Shown in pieces: positions 36,973 to 37,088 of a stretch of DNA of 37,088 nt. The DNA lies in the NCBI GenBank assembly GCA_015222805.1, contig JADFVZ010000008.1:1-37088 (forward strand), in the 5' to 3' direction. A program made the position numbers and the translations under genes. Below the pieces are notes generated by a model. It did not search any database, was not told the DNA's origin, and worked only from the letters and a program-made list of their open reading frames with translations. This DNA comes from Pseudomonadota bacterium (GTDB lineage: Bacteria > Pseudomonadota > Gammaproteobacteria > Xanthomonadales > SZUA-36). Within the stretch, counting starts at the first letter, position 1. Each line of letters starts with the position of its first letter.

Positions 36973-36978
36973 TATAAT
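36973..36978 (+). promoter_or_regulatory. Candidate -10 box for glyQ
   Basis: A perfect TATAAT lies 47 bases before the glyQ ATG. No good -35 is seen at 16-18 bases upstream. Confidence 0.45.
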
Positions 36979-37025
36979 CAACCTCTTGTATCTAACAACA
37001 ACAGCATCAGGGTTTTTTCAGCGAC

Positions 37026-37088
37026 ATGAATTTTCAGGATTTTATTTCTACTCTCCAGCAATATTGGGCCAGCCAGGGCTGTGTACTA
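37026..37088 (+). CDS. glyQ: Glycyl-tRNA synthetase alpha subunit, 5' end only
   Basis: The last 63 bases encode the first 21 residues, including 'FISTLQQYWASQGC', which match the GlyQ N-terminus (E. coli 'ILTLQDYWARQGC'). The alpha subunit binds glycine and ATP in the tetrameric class II enzyme that charges tRNA-Gly. The gene runs off the window. The beta subunit gene (glyS) would normally follow. The ATG has no strong ribosome site in the preceding 'TTTTTTCAGCGAC'. Confidence 0.9.
   Translation, partial: MNFQDFISTLQQYWASQGCVL

Overview
This 37 kb window is ordinary chromosomal DNA of a Gram-negative gammaproteobacterium, with about 50% GC by eye. Support comes from lipid A/LPS genes (WaaA, LpxL-type acyltransferase, WaaL-like ligase), TolC, GlnE, CmoA, the aroQ-accB-accC-prmA order, DsbD, a sigma-32-like heat-shock promoter before groESL, and the DUF2333 and DUF3379 families. 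A free-living aquatic lineage near the Cellvibrionales/Pseudomonadales is a reasonable guess from gene order, but the sequence alone does not fix the genus. No phage, plasmid, CRISPR, rRNA or tRNA was seen.

Layout. 1-4.0 kb (+): a Yip1 membrane protein followed by a MacA/MacB-like tripartite ABC efflux set. 4.0-7.8 kb (-): an ECF sigma factor with a DUF3379 protein, then DUF2333, a tiny CHK/HGD-motif lipoprotein, an AmpD-like amidase and a small methyltransferase. 8.1-10.2 kb (+): a Pcm-type methyltransferase and TolC. 10.2-11.4 kb (-): WaaA. 11.6-14.4 kb (+): GlnE. 14.4-14.5 kb: a 152-bp terminal-inverted-repeat element whose right end supplies the stop codon of an ELM1-family gene (-). 15.5-18.9 kb (+): an LPS-core/glycan operon of zinc-finger protein, GT4, O-antigen ligase-like protein and GT2. 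18.9-19.8 kb (-): an LpxL-type acyltransferase. 19.8-22.1 kb: palindromic repeats, then groES-groEL (-). 22.4-28.6 kb (+): dsbD, tlpA-like, aroQ, accB, accC, prmA. 28.6-31.0 kb (-): a compact methyltransferase / polysaccharide deacetylase / LpxL-like cassette. 31.0-33.8 kb: soluble pyrophosphatase (-) divergent from a membrane H+/Na+ pyrophosphatase (+). 33.8-35.2 kb (-): slipin and NfeD. 35.3 kb to the end: CmoA (+), a glutamine amidotransferase (-) and the first 21 codons of glyQ (+).

The genes fall into a few themes: envelope assembly and export (MacAB/TolC, WaaA, LpxL, WaaL, GTs, ELM1), periplasmic thiol redox (DsbD, TlpA), pyrophosphate handling, fatty-acid precursor supply and protein folding. 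The items most worth a second look are the three-gene acyltransferase-like/deacetylase/methyltransferase cassette, in which the acyltransferase-like protein lacks its catalytic acid; the DsbD with two N-terminal redox domains; the CHK...HGD lipoprotein; the mobile-looking repeat that has rewritten a gene's 3' end; and several palindromic repeats near gene 3' ends. Nothing here is clearly a new defence or mobile system.
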